Positions 11,023-21,977 of a stretch of 64,000 nt of DNA are shown here, piece after piece. This DNA comes from Magnolia sinica (taxonomy: Eukaryota; Streptophyta; Magnoliopsida; Magnoliales; Magnoliaceae), in NCBI RefSeq assembly GCF_029962835.1, contig NC_080582.1, forward strand, positions 15,384,032 through 15,448,031. Reading direction: 5' to 3'. A program made the position numbers and the translations under genes. How positions within the stretch are numbered: position 1 is the stretch's first letter; each line of letters starts with the position of its first letter. The notes beneath the pieces were generated by a model. It was not told where the DNA came from. It ran no database searches and saw only the letters and a program-made list of their open reading frames with translations.

Positions 11023-12779
11023 ATTATAAGGATCAAATACTTTGTAACGTGGTCGATATGGAAGCTTGTCATATGTTACTCAGTCGACCCTGACAGTCGG
11101 ACCGTGATGCGACCCATAGAGGACGAGATAATGTTTACGTATTCGTCAAGGATAGTCAAAAAATAATCCTTGTCCCTATGGCACCAGAGAACCATCCTAA
11201 AGCCTCTAAAGTGGAGGGGAGTTCCCTCTTGACCATTCGGGATTTTATGAAGGAATCCAAGGAAACCGGTGAGGTATACGCCGTAGTAGTGAAGGGCGAG
11301 GAAGAGAAACCCTCAAACATCCCTCCAAGTTTAAGACTGTTGTTAAACGAATTCAAAGAAGTCTGGCCTGAGGATTTACCTGATGGATTGCCCCCCATGA
11401 GGGACATCCAACATCACATAGACCTCGTCCCTGGGGTTAGCCTGCCCAATCGCCCTCATTATCTGATGAGTCCGAAGGAGTGTGAGATACTTCAGGGGCA
11501 AGTGGAAGAATTGATTCGTAAGGGTCTCTTGAGAGAGAGCATGAGCCCATGTATCGTACCAGCATTATTGACACTAAAAAAAGATGGAAGCTGGCGCATG
11601 TGTGTCGATAGCCGAGCAATCAACAAAATTACCATCAAATATCGGTTCCCAATACCACGGTTGGACGACATGCTCGATATGTTAGAAGGGGCCAAGGTGT
11701 TCTCTAAACTAGATCTAAGGAGCGGGTACCATCAGATTCGTATTCGACTCGGTGATGAGTGGAAGACTGCATTCAAGACCAAGGAAAGGTTGTATGAGTG
11801 GCTGGTCATGCCCTTCGGCCTATCGAACGCACCAAGTACTTTTATGCGTTTGATGAATCAAGTTCTAAAACCGTTCACTGGCTGATTTGTGGTAGTATAT
11901 TTTGATGACATATTGATATATAGCCAGGATGAGGCAGCGCACAGGAAACATCTCAGACAGGTAGTACAGGTCCTACAAATTAACAAGTTGTACCTCAACT
12001 TGAAGAAGTGTAGTTTTTTAACTGACGGCTTGTTGTTTCTAAGATTTGTTGTAACGTCCACAGGCATTCGCGTGGACGATGAAAAGGTGCGAGCTATTAG
12101 GGAATGGCCGATCCCGACAAACATTCATGAGGTGAAGAGTTTTCATGGGTTGGCGACTTTCTATCGTCGATTTGTACGAGATTTTCGCACCATAGTCGCG
12201 CCTATAACAGATTGCATGAAAAAAGGACCGTTCCAGTGGACCGATAAAGCTGATAAGAGCTTTCATGAGATCAAGCATCGTTTGTCTACAACACCGGTCT
12301 TGGTGCTTCCTAATTTCGACAAATTGTTTGAGGTTGAGTGTGACGCTTCATACGCCGGAATTGGAGGAGTATTATCATAGGAAGGCAGGCCAGTAGCCTT
12401 CTACAGCGAGAAGCTCAGCGAAGCCCGAAAGAAGTGGTCGACTTATGAGCTTGAGTTGTACGCAGTTGTTCAGGCGCTACGACATTGGCGGCATTATCTG
12501 ATTTAAAGAAAGTTTGTTTTGTACACTGACCATCAAGCATTAAAGTTTATTAATAGTCAAACTAACGTGAATCGTATGCATGCTAGATGGGTTGCGTTTT
12601 TACAGGAATTCACGTTCATTCTGAAGCACAAGTCAGGGCAGCAAAACAAGGTGGCTGATGCACTTAGCCGTCGTGCATCACTACTAGTTATAATGAGCAA
12701 CGAGGTAGTCGGCTTCGACTGTCTCAAGGAGCTGTATGCCAAGGATGAGGACTTCAAAGATTCTTGGATGACGGGTTAA
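11023..12779 (+). pseudogene. protease end, reverse transcriptase and RNase H of element B
   Basis: After the frameshift the frame reads DMEACHMLLSRP, then TGA at 11091 where element 1 has Trp. RT has [32 protein letters not shown] and YFDDILIYS (about 11898-11925). RNase H has [31 protein letters not shown] and YTDHQALKF. Stops at 11883 (TGA), 12378 (TAG), 12504 (TAA) and 12777 (TAA) are all in one frame. At the first three, element 1 encodes R, Q and Q. Catalytic aspartates are still present, but no full-length enzyme could be made. Confidence 0.85.
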
Positions 12780-14036
12780 GAAGGTCACCCTAGTGACCTT
12801 CATATACATGACGATTTTCTCTTCAAAGGGAATCGATTGTGCATCCCCTAAAGTTCTCTGAGGGAGCAGATTATTCAGGAGCTACATGGAGGTGGCCTTG
12901 GTGGACACTTGAGGCGAGACAAGACGCGAGCTCTTGTGGAAGAGCGGTATCACTGGCCACAGTTAGTACGCGATGTGGGAAAAGCCGTACAACGTTGTCA
13001 TGTTTGTCAGACTTCCAACGGGCAATCTCAGAATACGGGCCTCTACACCCCGTTACCTGTTCCTGACGGTCCTTGAGAGGATTTATCAATGGACTTCGTG
13101 CTTGGTCTCCCACGAACACAACGTGGCATGGATTCGGTGTTCGTAGTGGTAGATCGTTTCTCTAAGATGGCGCACTTTATCCAATGCAAGAAGACCCTCG
13201 ATGTAACACACGTGACGAATTTATTTTTCAGGGAGGTCGTACGGCTACACGGGGTCCTCAAGACCATTACTTCCGATTGTGACATGAAGTTCATTAGCCA
13301 CTTTTGGTGAACTTTATGGAATCGATTCGATACACGACTTCAATTCAGCAGTGCTTACCACCCACAGACTGATGGGCAGACCGAAGTTATGAATCGCATA
13401 TTGGGAAACCTCCTTCGCTGTATTTCAGGAGAAAAATCGAAGCAATGGGATTTGGCCTTGTCTCAAGTAGAGTTTGCATTTAACAACATGGTGAACCGCT
13501 CGACAGGGAGATCACCGTTCTAGATTATCTACGGACGAGTGCCTCGCCACACACTTGACTTGGTCCCTCTGCCCAAGCACCCAGGCACGAGCATTGCAGC
13601 AGAACATATGGCAGACAAGATCATGGGCATCCATGCGGAAGTGCAGACCAAGCTACATGCCTCGAACGAGAAGTACAAGGAACAAGCGGACAAGCATCGG
13701 CGACAAAAAGTGTTCGAGGTGGGCGACCGCGTTATGGTCCATCTGCGCAAAGAGAGATTTTCGACCGGGACGTACAACAAGTTGAAAAATAAGAAGATTG
13801 GACCAGTACCAATCATTCGAAAGATCAATGACAACGCTTATGTTATTGATCTTCCAGATGACATGGCAATCTCACAGACTTTTAATGTCACGGACCTGAC
13901 CAAGTATCATGAACCAGAACATGACGAGAACTCGAGGATGAGTTCTTTTGAAGTAGAGGAGACTGATATAGAGTGGGTCGCAGACAGTTACATGGCCAAG
14001 ATGGATCAGAAAAGGCCCGGTCGACGACTGAAGTGA
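12780..14036 (+). pseudogene. integrase of element B, extending into the 3' LTR
   Basis: The zinc-binding part has HGGGLGGH and, 40 residues on, CHVC (about 12883-13010). The catalytic core shows [18 protein letters not shown] and [10 protein letters not shown], carrying the D, D and E residues. The C-terminal GPY/F-type module reads KKIGPVPIIRKINDNAYVID and TFNVTDLTKYH. Stops lie at 12849, 13074, 13308 and 13521. The frame ends TAA-free at TGA 14034-14036, 73 nt inside the 3' LTR, so the last 23 residues (from DIEWVADSYMAK) are LTR-encoded. No classical chromodomain was seen. Confidence 0.8.
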
Positions 14037-14665
14037 TCTAGACCATCGAACCTTAAATCGGGCGTATCTTGCAATCCGGAATGAGTTACCTGACGTAAAA
14101 TATATGATTTTGGGGTAGAATGAGCTACTGAAGCCAACCAACCCTGCTATGCCGGGTTGCGCAGCCCGGAATTGCGAAAAACCCCTGGATCGAGGGTCAT
14201 TTCCTTGTTTTAATTTCGTTTTTACTATGAATAGTAAGTTTTAGTTTGATTATAACTCTTCATCCGTCGGGCTTTAGGAGTTGCACCCAACGTGAAAAGA
14301 GCTTAAAATAATTAGGAGAATGGTTTGGTGAAGCCAAATAAGACACTTACTATTTTTGGCTGAAAACCTCGCGCACTAGTAGACATCACGACCATCTATA
14401 AATAGTAAGTTACTATTTTTAGTAAGTCGCGGATTCTAGGAGTTTGAGTTGTAGTTTGATTCTGATTTCTTTCTCATTGCTTGGTACCCCTATTTAAAGG
14501 GTTGTGAACTCGTTTTTATTCATCAATTAATCAATTTCAAATTTATTAAAATTTATTTCTATTTTCTGCTTTCTTTCCTCATGGATTCGAGAAGTCTCTG
14601 TGAGGAGTCCAGAGAAGCTCCGTGGATTCGGAGTAGTCATCCTCATCACGTTCATCCCTGCATTA
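13964..14665 (+). repeat. 3' LTR of element B
   Basis: It starts TGATATAGAGT and ends CTGCATTA, the terminal CA having become TA. 702 bp. A purine-rich AAGTAGAGGAGA just upstream (13951-13962) is the likely polypurine primer. Confidence 0.9.
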
Positions 14666-14670
14666 GAAGC

Positions 14671-16144
14671 CATGTGATCCCTGAAGTAATTGTGTTTCTG
14701 AATTTTACATGAAGTACCAGTTGGCTTAAAAATCATTTTAATCCATGATTCGTATATAGCAAATAGTTGAAAAAGGCATACAGGGTAACACCACTCTACA
14801 AACTATTTTACCCGTTGTGGCCCAACTAAGTCACAGATTGTCCTGAACCCATTACATTTTGGTGTGGCATGTAATGGTTTCAATGAATTTTCAGATAATC
14901 ATCACCCAGGCATTATAAAAAATCTACAGTGGACTTCTCATCCAACATTTTGCTTTAAGGTGGTCCATCTTAATCATTGATAAGACTGATTTTTTTGATC
15001 TTTGACTTAAGTTGGAATCACACATGGTTAGAGTGAATTTCACAGGCACATTTTATCATTTCATAATTCGAGATTGCGAGATGTGCGCCCACCCGGCCCT
15101 GTGAACACAAATTGGCTAGTGATCAGTGGTCTTTGAGCCCACCATGATATGTGCTTCATCCATGCTGTCCATCCATTTTTTTCAAATAATTTTATGATAT
15201 GAGATAGAAAATGACGTCGGTCCAAGCCGTGAAATGGAGCATATCTAAGGAAATAGTGCTCAAAGAAGGCTGACCATTAAAAACTTCTCAAGAGCTATAA
15301 AAGTTTTAGATCAACTGATTTTTATTTTTTCCCTTCATCAATATCTGTATGACCTAATTAACGGGTTAGATGTGAAATAAACATTACAGTGGGTATTAGG
15401 AGATTTTTATTGGTTGAAACGCAATCACTGTTGTTTTCCTGCGGCGTAGTTCACCTTAGATTTAGATCTTCATCACTCCGTATCAAGCCCTAAAATGATA
15501 TTGGAAAATGGATAAAGGGCGTGGATAAATTACATACGGTGCGAAGACAGCAACGACTACTAGCCACCGAGCCAGTGGCAGCGTCACTAGCCAAACGAAG
15601 TCCAACTTGTGCTGTGTGTTGACGTCACAAAGTGAATTTAAACTCGTGGGTCTATGATCATCAAGCGGATTGGCTGGAGTACCACACACTTAGGTGCGTT
15701 GACGTGACCGAGTCCTGTAGGCCCATCATGAGATATATGTGTTATATCCGAACCGTCCTTTATTTGAGGAGCTCGTCCTAAGGCTTGAATAAAAAAAAAT
15801 AAGATAGATACAAATGTGAAGTGGACCACACTGCAAAAAGCAATGGGGATAAATGTCTACCATTGAAATCTTTTAGGGTCACAAAAGTTTTGGATCAATA
15901 TAATATTTGTTTTCCCCCTTCATCCAGGTTTTCATGACCTTACATGGAAAATAAATGTTTTGGTGGGCCCTATGAATGTTTTAACGGTGAGAATCACTGT
16001 TCCCAATGCTATTTGTGGTGTGGTCCACTTCAGCTTTATATATTAATCGTATTTTCGGATAGTGCTCGAAAATGATCTTGCCAAATGGATGAACGGTATG
16101 TAACATTGTGGTGTCCATGTAACTTTAATCTCTTTCTAACCGTT
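14671..16144. repeat. non-coding DNA with palindromic repeats, copies e and f
   Basis: No gene. Copy e, about 15130-15540, has CCCACCATGATATGTGC, TGTCCATCCATTTTTTTC and CCCTAAAATGATATTGG. Copy f, about 15719-16115, has GGCCCATCATGAGATATATG, AAGTGGACCACACTGC, GTGTGGTCCACTTCAGC and GTTTTCCCCCTTCATCCAGG. The first 450 bases hold nothing recognised. Confidence 0.6.
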
Positions 16145-16149
16145 CATAC

Positions 16150-17349
16150 AACTAAGAGCTCGAGGAGCATCACACGTACTGACATAGCCGCTTTTAGCAT
16201 TCCAGGAGATGGTGCTTCCTGTTCGGATGGCTACACGGCAGTTTCTTTGCGCTATGCTAGGAAATAGTTGGAGCAGATGTTCATGCGGTAGTCTGTGATT
16301 TTTTTGCAGGAAGTTTATTCCTGAGAAGCATAGGCAACACGCTTATTTGTCTCATCCCATAGATCCCAAACCCTACCAAACTCTCAGAGTACAGACCGAT
16401 AAGTCTATGCAATTGCCTCTACAAACTCAGAAGTCATATCCAAAGTCATAGTGACTAGGCTAGCTTCGAACCTCCCTAAACTGACATCAGAAGAGCGAGG
16501 CGACTTCATTCAAGGCCGAAATATATCAGAACATATTGCTCTAGCTGATGAATTGCTGGTAGAAATAGACAGAAAGATTAGAGGAGGGAATGTTATTATC
16601 AAGCTAGATATGCAGAAGGCATATGATAGAATGGAGTAGAATTTTGTTAATTGCATTCTTCTCCAGTTTCAATTCGCAAGCGACTGGTTAGCCATGGCGG
16701 AAGGGTGCTGGAAAGACATGTGGCTCTCAACATTAGTAAATGGCAAAATGGCAGGCTTCTTTCAACCTTTATGAGGTCTCCGACAAGGAGATCCTCTTTC
16801 TCCAGCTATTTTCATCCTAGTGTTGGAGGTCCTAAGCAGGGGACTCCATCGTCTTTTCCAACTAGCTATTTGCTCTCCTTTTCATGTTCCTCGCTCGTGC
16901 CCCTTGATTTCTAACCTTTTATTTGCAGACGACACGATTGTATTTATTAATGAAGGTAAAGCATCTATTCAGAATCTCATATGCTTTCTTAAGAAGTACG
17001 AGGCTACCTCAGGCCGATGGATCAACTCTAGGAAAAGCTGCTACATTGTCTCGAAAAAAGCCCCACAATCCTGAATTCATACAATCACCATCTTGCCGGC
17101 TTTAGGCAAGATAAGCTTCTCATCATGTACCTTGGAGTCCCTATTTCGAATAAAAGGCTAAAAGTTCTCAATTTCCATCATCTCAAGCACAAAACCTTAT
17201 AGGAAAATAGCAGAATGGAAATCAAGAACGTTGACTCAAGCTGGGAGGATTGTGCTAATTAAACACGTGCTTTCAAGTCAACCCATCCACACTCTAGCAA
17301 CAACCAACATTCTAGCCTCCATATGCAAAGAAATGGAAACCATGTTCGT
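16150..17349 (+). pseudogene. LINE reverse transcriptase, 5' part
   Basis: In shifting frames: IPNPTKLSEYRPISLCN, GDFIQGRNISEHIALADELL, GGNVIIKLDMQKAYDRME, GLRQGDPLSPAIFILVLEVL and LLFADDTIVF, the last being the catalytic FADD motif of plant L1 RT (about 16918-16950). It then reads YLGVPISNKRLK and LTQAGRIVLIKHVLSSQPIH, the RT thumb. A TAG at 16637 and several frameshifts prevent translation. The domain is cut at 17349 by a hAT-like MITE and resumes at 18094. Confidence 0.85.
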
Positions 17350-18085
17350 CATTGTTGTCAAATGCGATCGCATATGCGCATGCTGTTGATAAAATTGCAT
17401 ATGCCATCATAGCATATGCGATCTTGGCAAGTATGCCATGACATACTTTTATATGCGACCAATATGCAATCGCATATGCGATCGCATATTTCCCAATAGC
17501 TAAGAGCGGAAGAAATTTTTTTATTTTTTATTTTTTCAATTTGGAGAACTTTTGCCTAGAAATAGGCACTCATACCCCCTCCATTTTCACTATTCTTTAC
17601 TCCAAAGCTCTAAATCTCTTACTCTTTTTCTCTTAAACCTCTCTCTCTTACTCTAATTTCTCTACAATTATTTCAATTATATTTATTTTTTGTATTTTAT
17701 AAGCTATGCTTACTTTTTGTAAATTAAGTTGTAAGTTATAACTTGTTAGTTGTTTTAAGTTATCCATTTATCAGTGAAATTTCTTTGTTCGAAGTGTATA
17801 ATAATTAGTTATCTTTTAATGTAGCCTGTTGATTGTTTTGTTAAAATTTATATAATATAATATAAGTAATTAAATATCAAACTCAATGAAACACTCAAAC
17901 TATAATGAAATAACTCAATCTAATCATGTGTACTAATTAGACAAGTTTTTCTCTATTTATTTTTAAGAATTTTTTTTAAAAAAAAAATTTGACCTTTTTT
18001 TTTTTTTTTCAAATTTTATTATTTTTTAAAAAATATGCCATGGCATATGCGATTGTGCGATCGCATATGCGAATTGATAACATTG
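17350..18085. mobile_element. hAT-like MITE inserted in the LINE
   Basis: It is flanked by a perfect 8-bp duplication ATGTTCGT (17342-17349 and 18086-18093), the size typical of hAT elements. The ends CATTGTTGTCAAATGCG and, reversed, CAATGTTATCAATTCGC form imperfect inverted repeats. Both ends are packed with variants of GCATATGCGATCGCATATGC. Removing it joins METMF to FVDFMWGEIDNKKKHH of the LINE. 736 bp, non-coding, very AT-rich inside. Confidence 0.9.
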
Positions 18086-18093
18086 ATGTTCGT

Positions 18094-18421
18094 AGACTTT
18101 ATGTGGGGAGAGATAGACAATAAAAAGAAACATCACTGGGTTAGCTGGAGCAAGATATGCTACCCAAAAAAAAAAGGTGGCTTGGGCGTCAGGAGGCTCC
18201 GAGAGGTCATGGTAAACTTCCGCATGAAAATGTGCTTCTCCACTCTCAAAGGGCAGTCCTTGTGGGCAAAATTTATCCAAGTTAAATACTTTTCCCGTTT
18301 CATTCAAAACCCCACCTCAGCCATGCGCTTCGGATCCAAGGTATGGAAGTCTATTGCTAGATACCTTCTGTTGATGCCGAAATCTGGTCGTGCTACCTCA
18401 CCTCCTGGTAGCCAGAGTATC
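18094..18421 (+). pseudogene. LINE fragment between the two insertions
   Basis: It reads FVDFMWGEIDNKKKHHWVSW, ICYPKKKGGLGVRRL and SLWAKFIQVKY, the conserved stretch after the RT domain of plant L1 elements. It ends where the solo LTR begins. Confidence 0.8.
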
Positions 18422-19050
18422 TGCAATTTACTGAAGAACAAGCGAAGACATAGGGGGCGCCAGTTAAGGCCGGGAACCTTCCGATGCCTAAGTCATGATA
18501 TGGACTTACAATAGGCATAATAGAATCAGAGTATTTGCCGTACCTTTTATTGTAGATGAGGCTTTTATTTATAGCCTTTGGTCCTAGAGACATATATGGC
18601 AATAACTCTTGGATGGTGATTGTGTATTATGGAAGAGATCTTCCTCCAGACATGTTGTGATTGACTTCCTAAGATCCTCGACGAATATCTCAGATGATAA
18701 TCCTATATTTATATATTGTAAGTGTATTTGTATTCTGAGGCGGTGGTCGATATCTGAGGCTGAGGTCTTTGGTCGAGGCTGAACTCTGACGTCGAGGTCT
18801 TTGGCTAAGGCCAACCTCCAAGGTCGAGGTTATCCCTTGAGACCGTGGTCGGTACCACCTTGGGTCGGCCTCCAAGGCCAAGGTCGGTATCTGAGGCCTG
18901 TCATTGAGGCCGAGGTAGAAAATAGCCAACACTAAAGGTCAAGGTGATTTTCTGGACCTCAAGCAATCCATAGTCATCCGGTCTAGCTGCTCGGTTCATT
19001 TGTCTCATACCTCTGATCAGTCCATTTTTACCCATAATACCTTCCATTCA
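18422..19050 (-). repeat. solo LTR inserted in the LINE
   Basis: Begins TG and ends CA, 629 bp, with flanks GTATC (18417-18421) and CTATC (19051-19055), four of five bases alike. The minus strand has a CTATAAATA box near 18570 and, downstream, GACTTAGGCATCGGA then GGCGCC, a block common in plant LTRs and shared with 25866-26155. An imperfect GAGGTC-rich tandem array lies at about 18725-18930. No internal region or second LTR is present. Confidence 0.75.
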
Positions 19051-19055
19051 CTATC

Positions 19056-19680
19056 TGCAGCTCCAGGTGGATGATCGGCAAAGGAGAGGCAAACCTCTGG
19101 AGGGAAAACTGACTAGGAAATGGGCTACCCGGTTGATGTCCTTAAAGGTAAAAGATCCTCCCACTCCTAACGGATGGAATTTAGCCCTGTTAGCAAAACA
19201 TGTGTGTTCCCATCTTCTTGCTAGGATGGCAATGAGCAAAATAAGCATATCAGATTACGAAGATGAGCTGATCTGAACATCATTTCCATCACAAAAATTC
19301 ACTATTAAATCAGCATGGAACGTTTTATGTAAAGTCATAACCAGGATTGGGCAAAATGGGTGTGGCACAAGCTTATCCCGCCGAAAATATCCATGCTAGC
19401 ATGGAAGGCATTGAAAAGAGTGATCCCAGTCGAAAAGGTAGTGCAACGCCTTGGCGTTCACACATTCTCAAAATGTGTATGCTATGAGTTGCACTATGGG
19501 CAACCCGCTTAGGGAATCCAACCATCCTCCTCTTTACACTCACGGAGCAACATAACAACTCTGATGTTGTTCGCATCATCCCCGTTCCAACACGCAGAGC
19601 GGACAACACCTCTGAAGGAGTCAACAAAGAACACAGCCCATCCCAGGTGCGCCTCCTTTCCAGATCAGTAGTTCATCCTT
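19056..19680 (+). pseudogene. LINE zinc-binding RT domain (zf-RVT)
   Basis: Broken frames give GKGEANLW, FTIKSAWNVL, WHKLIPPKISMLAWKALKR and VIPVEKVVQRLGVHTFSKC, the pattern of the zinc-binding domain that follows RT in plant LINEs. Multiple stops and frameshifts. Confidence 0.7.
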
Positions 19681-20089
19681 AGGGATTGATGAGGAATCCA
19701 TTCGATCACCTTTTTTGCAAAGGTAGACTAGCAAAAGAGGTGTGGTCTTTCTTCAGCCACATTTTTTTTTTTTAATGTTCACGAAGGTCATATCCACTCT
19801 CTAGAGCAAAGGCTAAGCATATGGACCAACAAAGCCAGCGATAGCTTGAGATTTCTCAGACTACGAGGCCTATCCCCAAGCATCATTTTGTGGGAAATCT
19901 GGTTGGCTTGAAATGCAAATAGATTTGATAACAAACCCATCATTGCATTAAAAGTTCTTGCTAGAATCAAAAGCTGGCTTGGGGAGTTATCTCACCAAAT
20001 GTCAGAGGACGGTTTCTGCCCTTTCCTTCAACAGGTGGCCCTCCAGGTGCTGGATAACACATTCACACAGGGAAGGCGAAGGAAACCTC

Positions 20090-20500
20090 ACTATCTCATA
20101 TGGACTCCGCTGATAGAGGGATGGGTGAAGCTCAATGTAGATGGATCGTCTCAAGGAAACCCAGGAGAGGGAGGAGGAGGATGGGGGAATTTGTAGGGAT
20201 CATCAAGGCAACCTCATTTTTGAATTCCACCATTACTTTGATTGAGTTACAAACACGGAAGCGGAAGCGCGAGCAGTTTTGAAGGGGATCAAGCGATGTA
20301 AATCCCGAGGGCTTCAAAGGATCATCATTGAATCAGACTCCAAAATCATTTTCAGAAGCATTACAAATCCGCAATCAGTGCCTCATTGGAAGATTTGGTA
20401 TGATATAAAAGTGATCTGTCAGGAAATTGGAGGTATTAACCACCAGTTCAGTCATATTTTCAGAGAATCCAACTCGATAGCGGATTGCTTAGCCGCTTAG
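20090..20500 (+). pseudogene. LINE RNase H domain
   Basis: It reads WVKLNVDGSSQGNPG (first catalytic Asp in NVDGSS), then after a frameshift LKGIKRCKSRGLQRIIIESD (catalytic SD), WKIWYDIKVICQE and HIFRESNSIADCLAA (the REXNXXAD end motif). Typical of the RNase H module of plant L1 elements. Confidence 0.8.
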
Positions 20501-21962
20501 GCAGCAGTGGAGCCCCGGATTGGCTGTACAGGCTCCGCTCATCCCTTCCAAGGGAGGCGAGAGGTATGTTTATGATGGACAAGGCAGGCTTGGGAACCTT
20601 TCGCTGGGGATTGCGATCTCAGCCGTGGAGTCTTGTTTCCTTGCCCTTTTTCTGCCCAGTACTGCAATTTGTCATGGCTAAAATAAGGAATCATTCCCTA
20701 AGGCTGGGCCGGATGTTGTTTTGTTTTGTAGCACCTACAGCAGGCATCTCCCAGCTGCCCAGCTATTTAATTTCTCCGGTCATTTGATTAGCAATCCCGT
20801 GAAGAAATTATAGATTGGTTATGTTGATCCCTGTCTCAAGCTCCTTCTAGTTGCCTCTTTCAACGAAGATCTCGGTGCCAGTCTCGAACCCTGAGGTGGT
20901 TCTAGTTATTCATTCGGATTGCTCTTTGCATATATCCCGTAAGCTGCTGTATCTAGCCCTGTTTTTTGGTTAAGGAATGTTGTGATAAGTAATTGTATGT
21001 TGTTTTGGGGAAGGTTGTTGGTTGGTGGCTATATGTTGTGCTTTGTTGTTTGGGAATTGTTGAGTAGTTTGGTGGGTGGAGTTGTTGTTCTTTGCTGGAG
21101 GCAGTGATCTGTGCAGTTGGTGTTTTGGGAGGCTGCTGCAAGTTTGGTTTTGTGTTGTGAGTGGTGGTCTGTGGCTGCTGGTTTAAACACAAAGTGCATC
21201 AGGTGGAGCTAGAGAGTGATGATGAGCTGTTGAGTGCCTGGCTGGCCCCAGTGTTTTGTTCATGCCGTCTGCTAGAGCAGGGGTCATTGGGCTAGGCTGA
21301 GAAGGTGGCTCTATAGGTCTGGTGGGCTCTCAGCTAGTTTATGGGCAGTAGTTCTAGGCTGTCAGCTGGTTTGGGAGTGGGCTGTAAAGTGGGGCAAAAT
21401 GTCGGTAGTTGCTTCCTATTTGAAATAAATAGTTCAGTGAGGTGTAGAGTGGAAGTTCTGAGGGCTTTGGTTGATTATAGGTGACAATGGGAAAGATTGC
21501 AGAGGCAGAGTGAAGCATTTTGTGTTGGTTCTCAACATTTTGATAACGGGAAGCCGTTTCATGGTGGGGTAAAGTCTATATATGATATCATTTGCTGCAA
21601 AACACAAAAAGAAAAGAAAAGAAGAAAAGAAAGGAAAAAGATCCCCAATTGATTTTGGGATATCCCCATCAAAAAAAAAAAGCACCTTGTATTTATAGAC
21701 TTGGTAGCAGCAACTAGCTGTGGGAATGATTGAATCCCGATCAGAGGAGCAGAGAATGTCTCTTTGTTGCAGGTAGGCGACGCTGGTGTGAATCTTTGTT
21801 TTCTTCAGGGTGGCTATGGCATTTTGTTTACTTCTTTTGTTTTCCTGATTAGGAGTTATGATAGGTGAGGCCCAATGTTTTTGTGGAGCCTATCCAAAAG
21901 TCCTGTTTGTACATCCTCTGTTCATATTAACAAAGTTATAGGGGATGTGATCCCACCTTCCG
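20501..21962 (+). other. LINE 3' untranslated tail
   Basis: No coding sequence. It is T- and G-rich, with TTGTTGGTTGGTGG-type runs near 21010-21180. A second A-run lies at 21671-21681. The end, TTCATATTAACAAAG before the poly(A), resembles plant L1 tails. Confidence 0.6.
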
Positions 21963-21977
21963 AAAAAAAAAAAAAAA

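Larger units (their letters stand above)
8733..14665 (+). mobile_element. CRM-like Ty3/gypsy retrotransposon, complete but inactive (element B)
   Basis: Two LTRs enclose a single gag-pol reading region in the order gag, zinc knuckle, protease, RT, RNase H, integrase. A perfect 5-bp target duplication GAAGC flanks it (8728-8732 and 14666-14670). The LTRs look about 95% identical by eye, and about a dozen in-frame stops plus one frameshift show it is old and dead. RT and integrase wording and the pol frame running into the 3' LTR fit the CRM clade. It lies in direct opposition to element 1. Confidence 0.9.
16145..21977 (+). mobile_element. L1-type LINE, 5'-truncated and decayed
   Basis: A plus-strand non-LTR element with RT, a zinc-binding RT domain and RNase H in that order, then a long 3' tail ending in 15 A (21963-21977). 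There is no endonuclease domain, so it is 5'-truncated. The left end is approximate. It carries two younger insertions, at 17350-18085 and 18422-19050. Directly after the poly(A) begins the DNA that is duplicated at 33695. Confidence 0.85.

Noticed and set aside
21599..21640. Second A-rich tract as an independent LINE end
   Set aside because: It lies inside the LINE tail, is mixed with G and has no duplication around it; the run at 21963-21977 is the better end.
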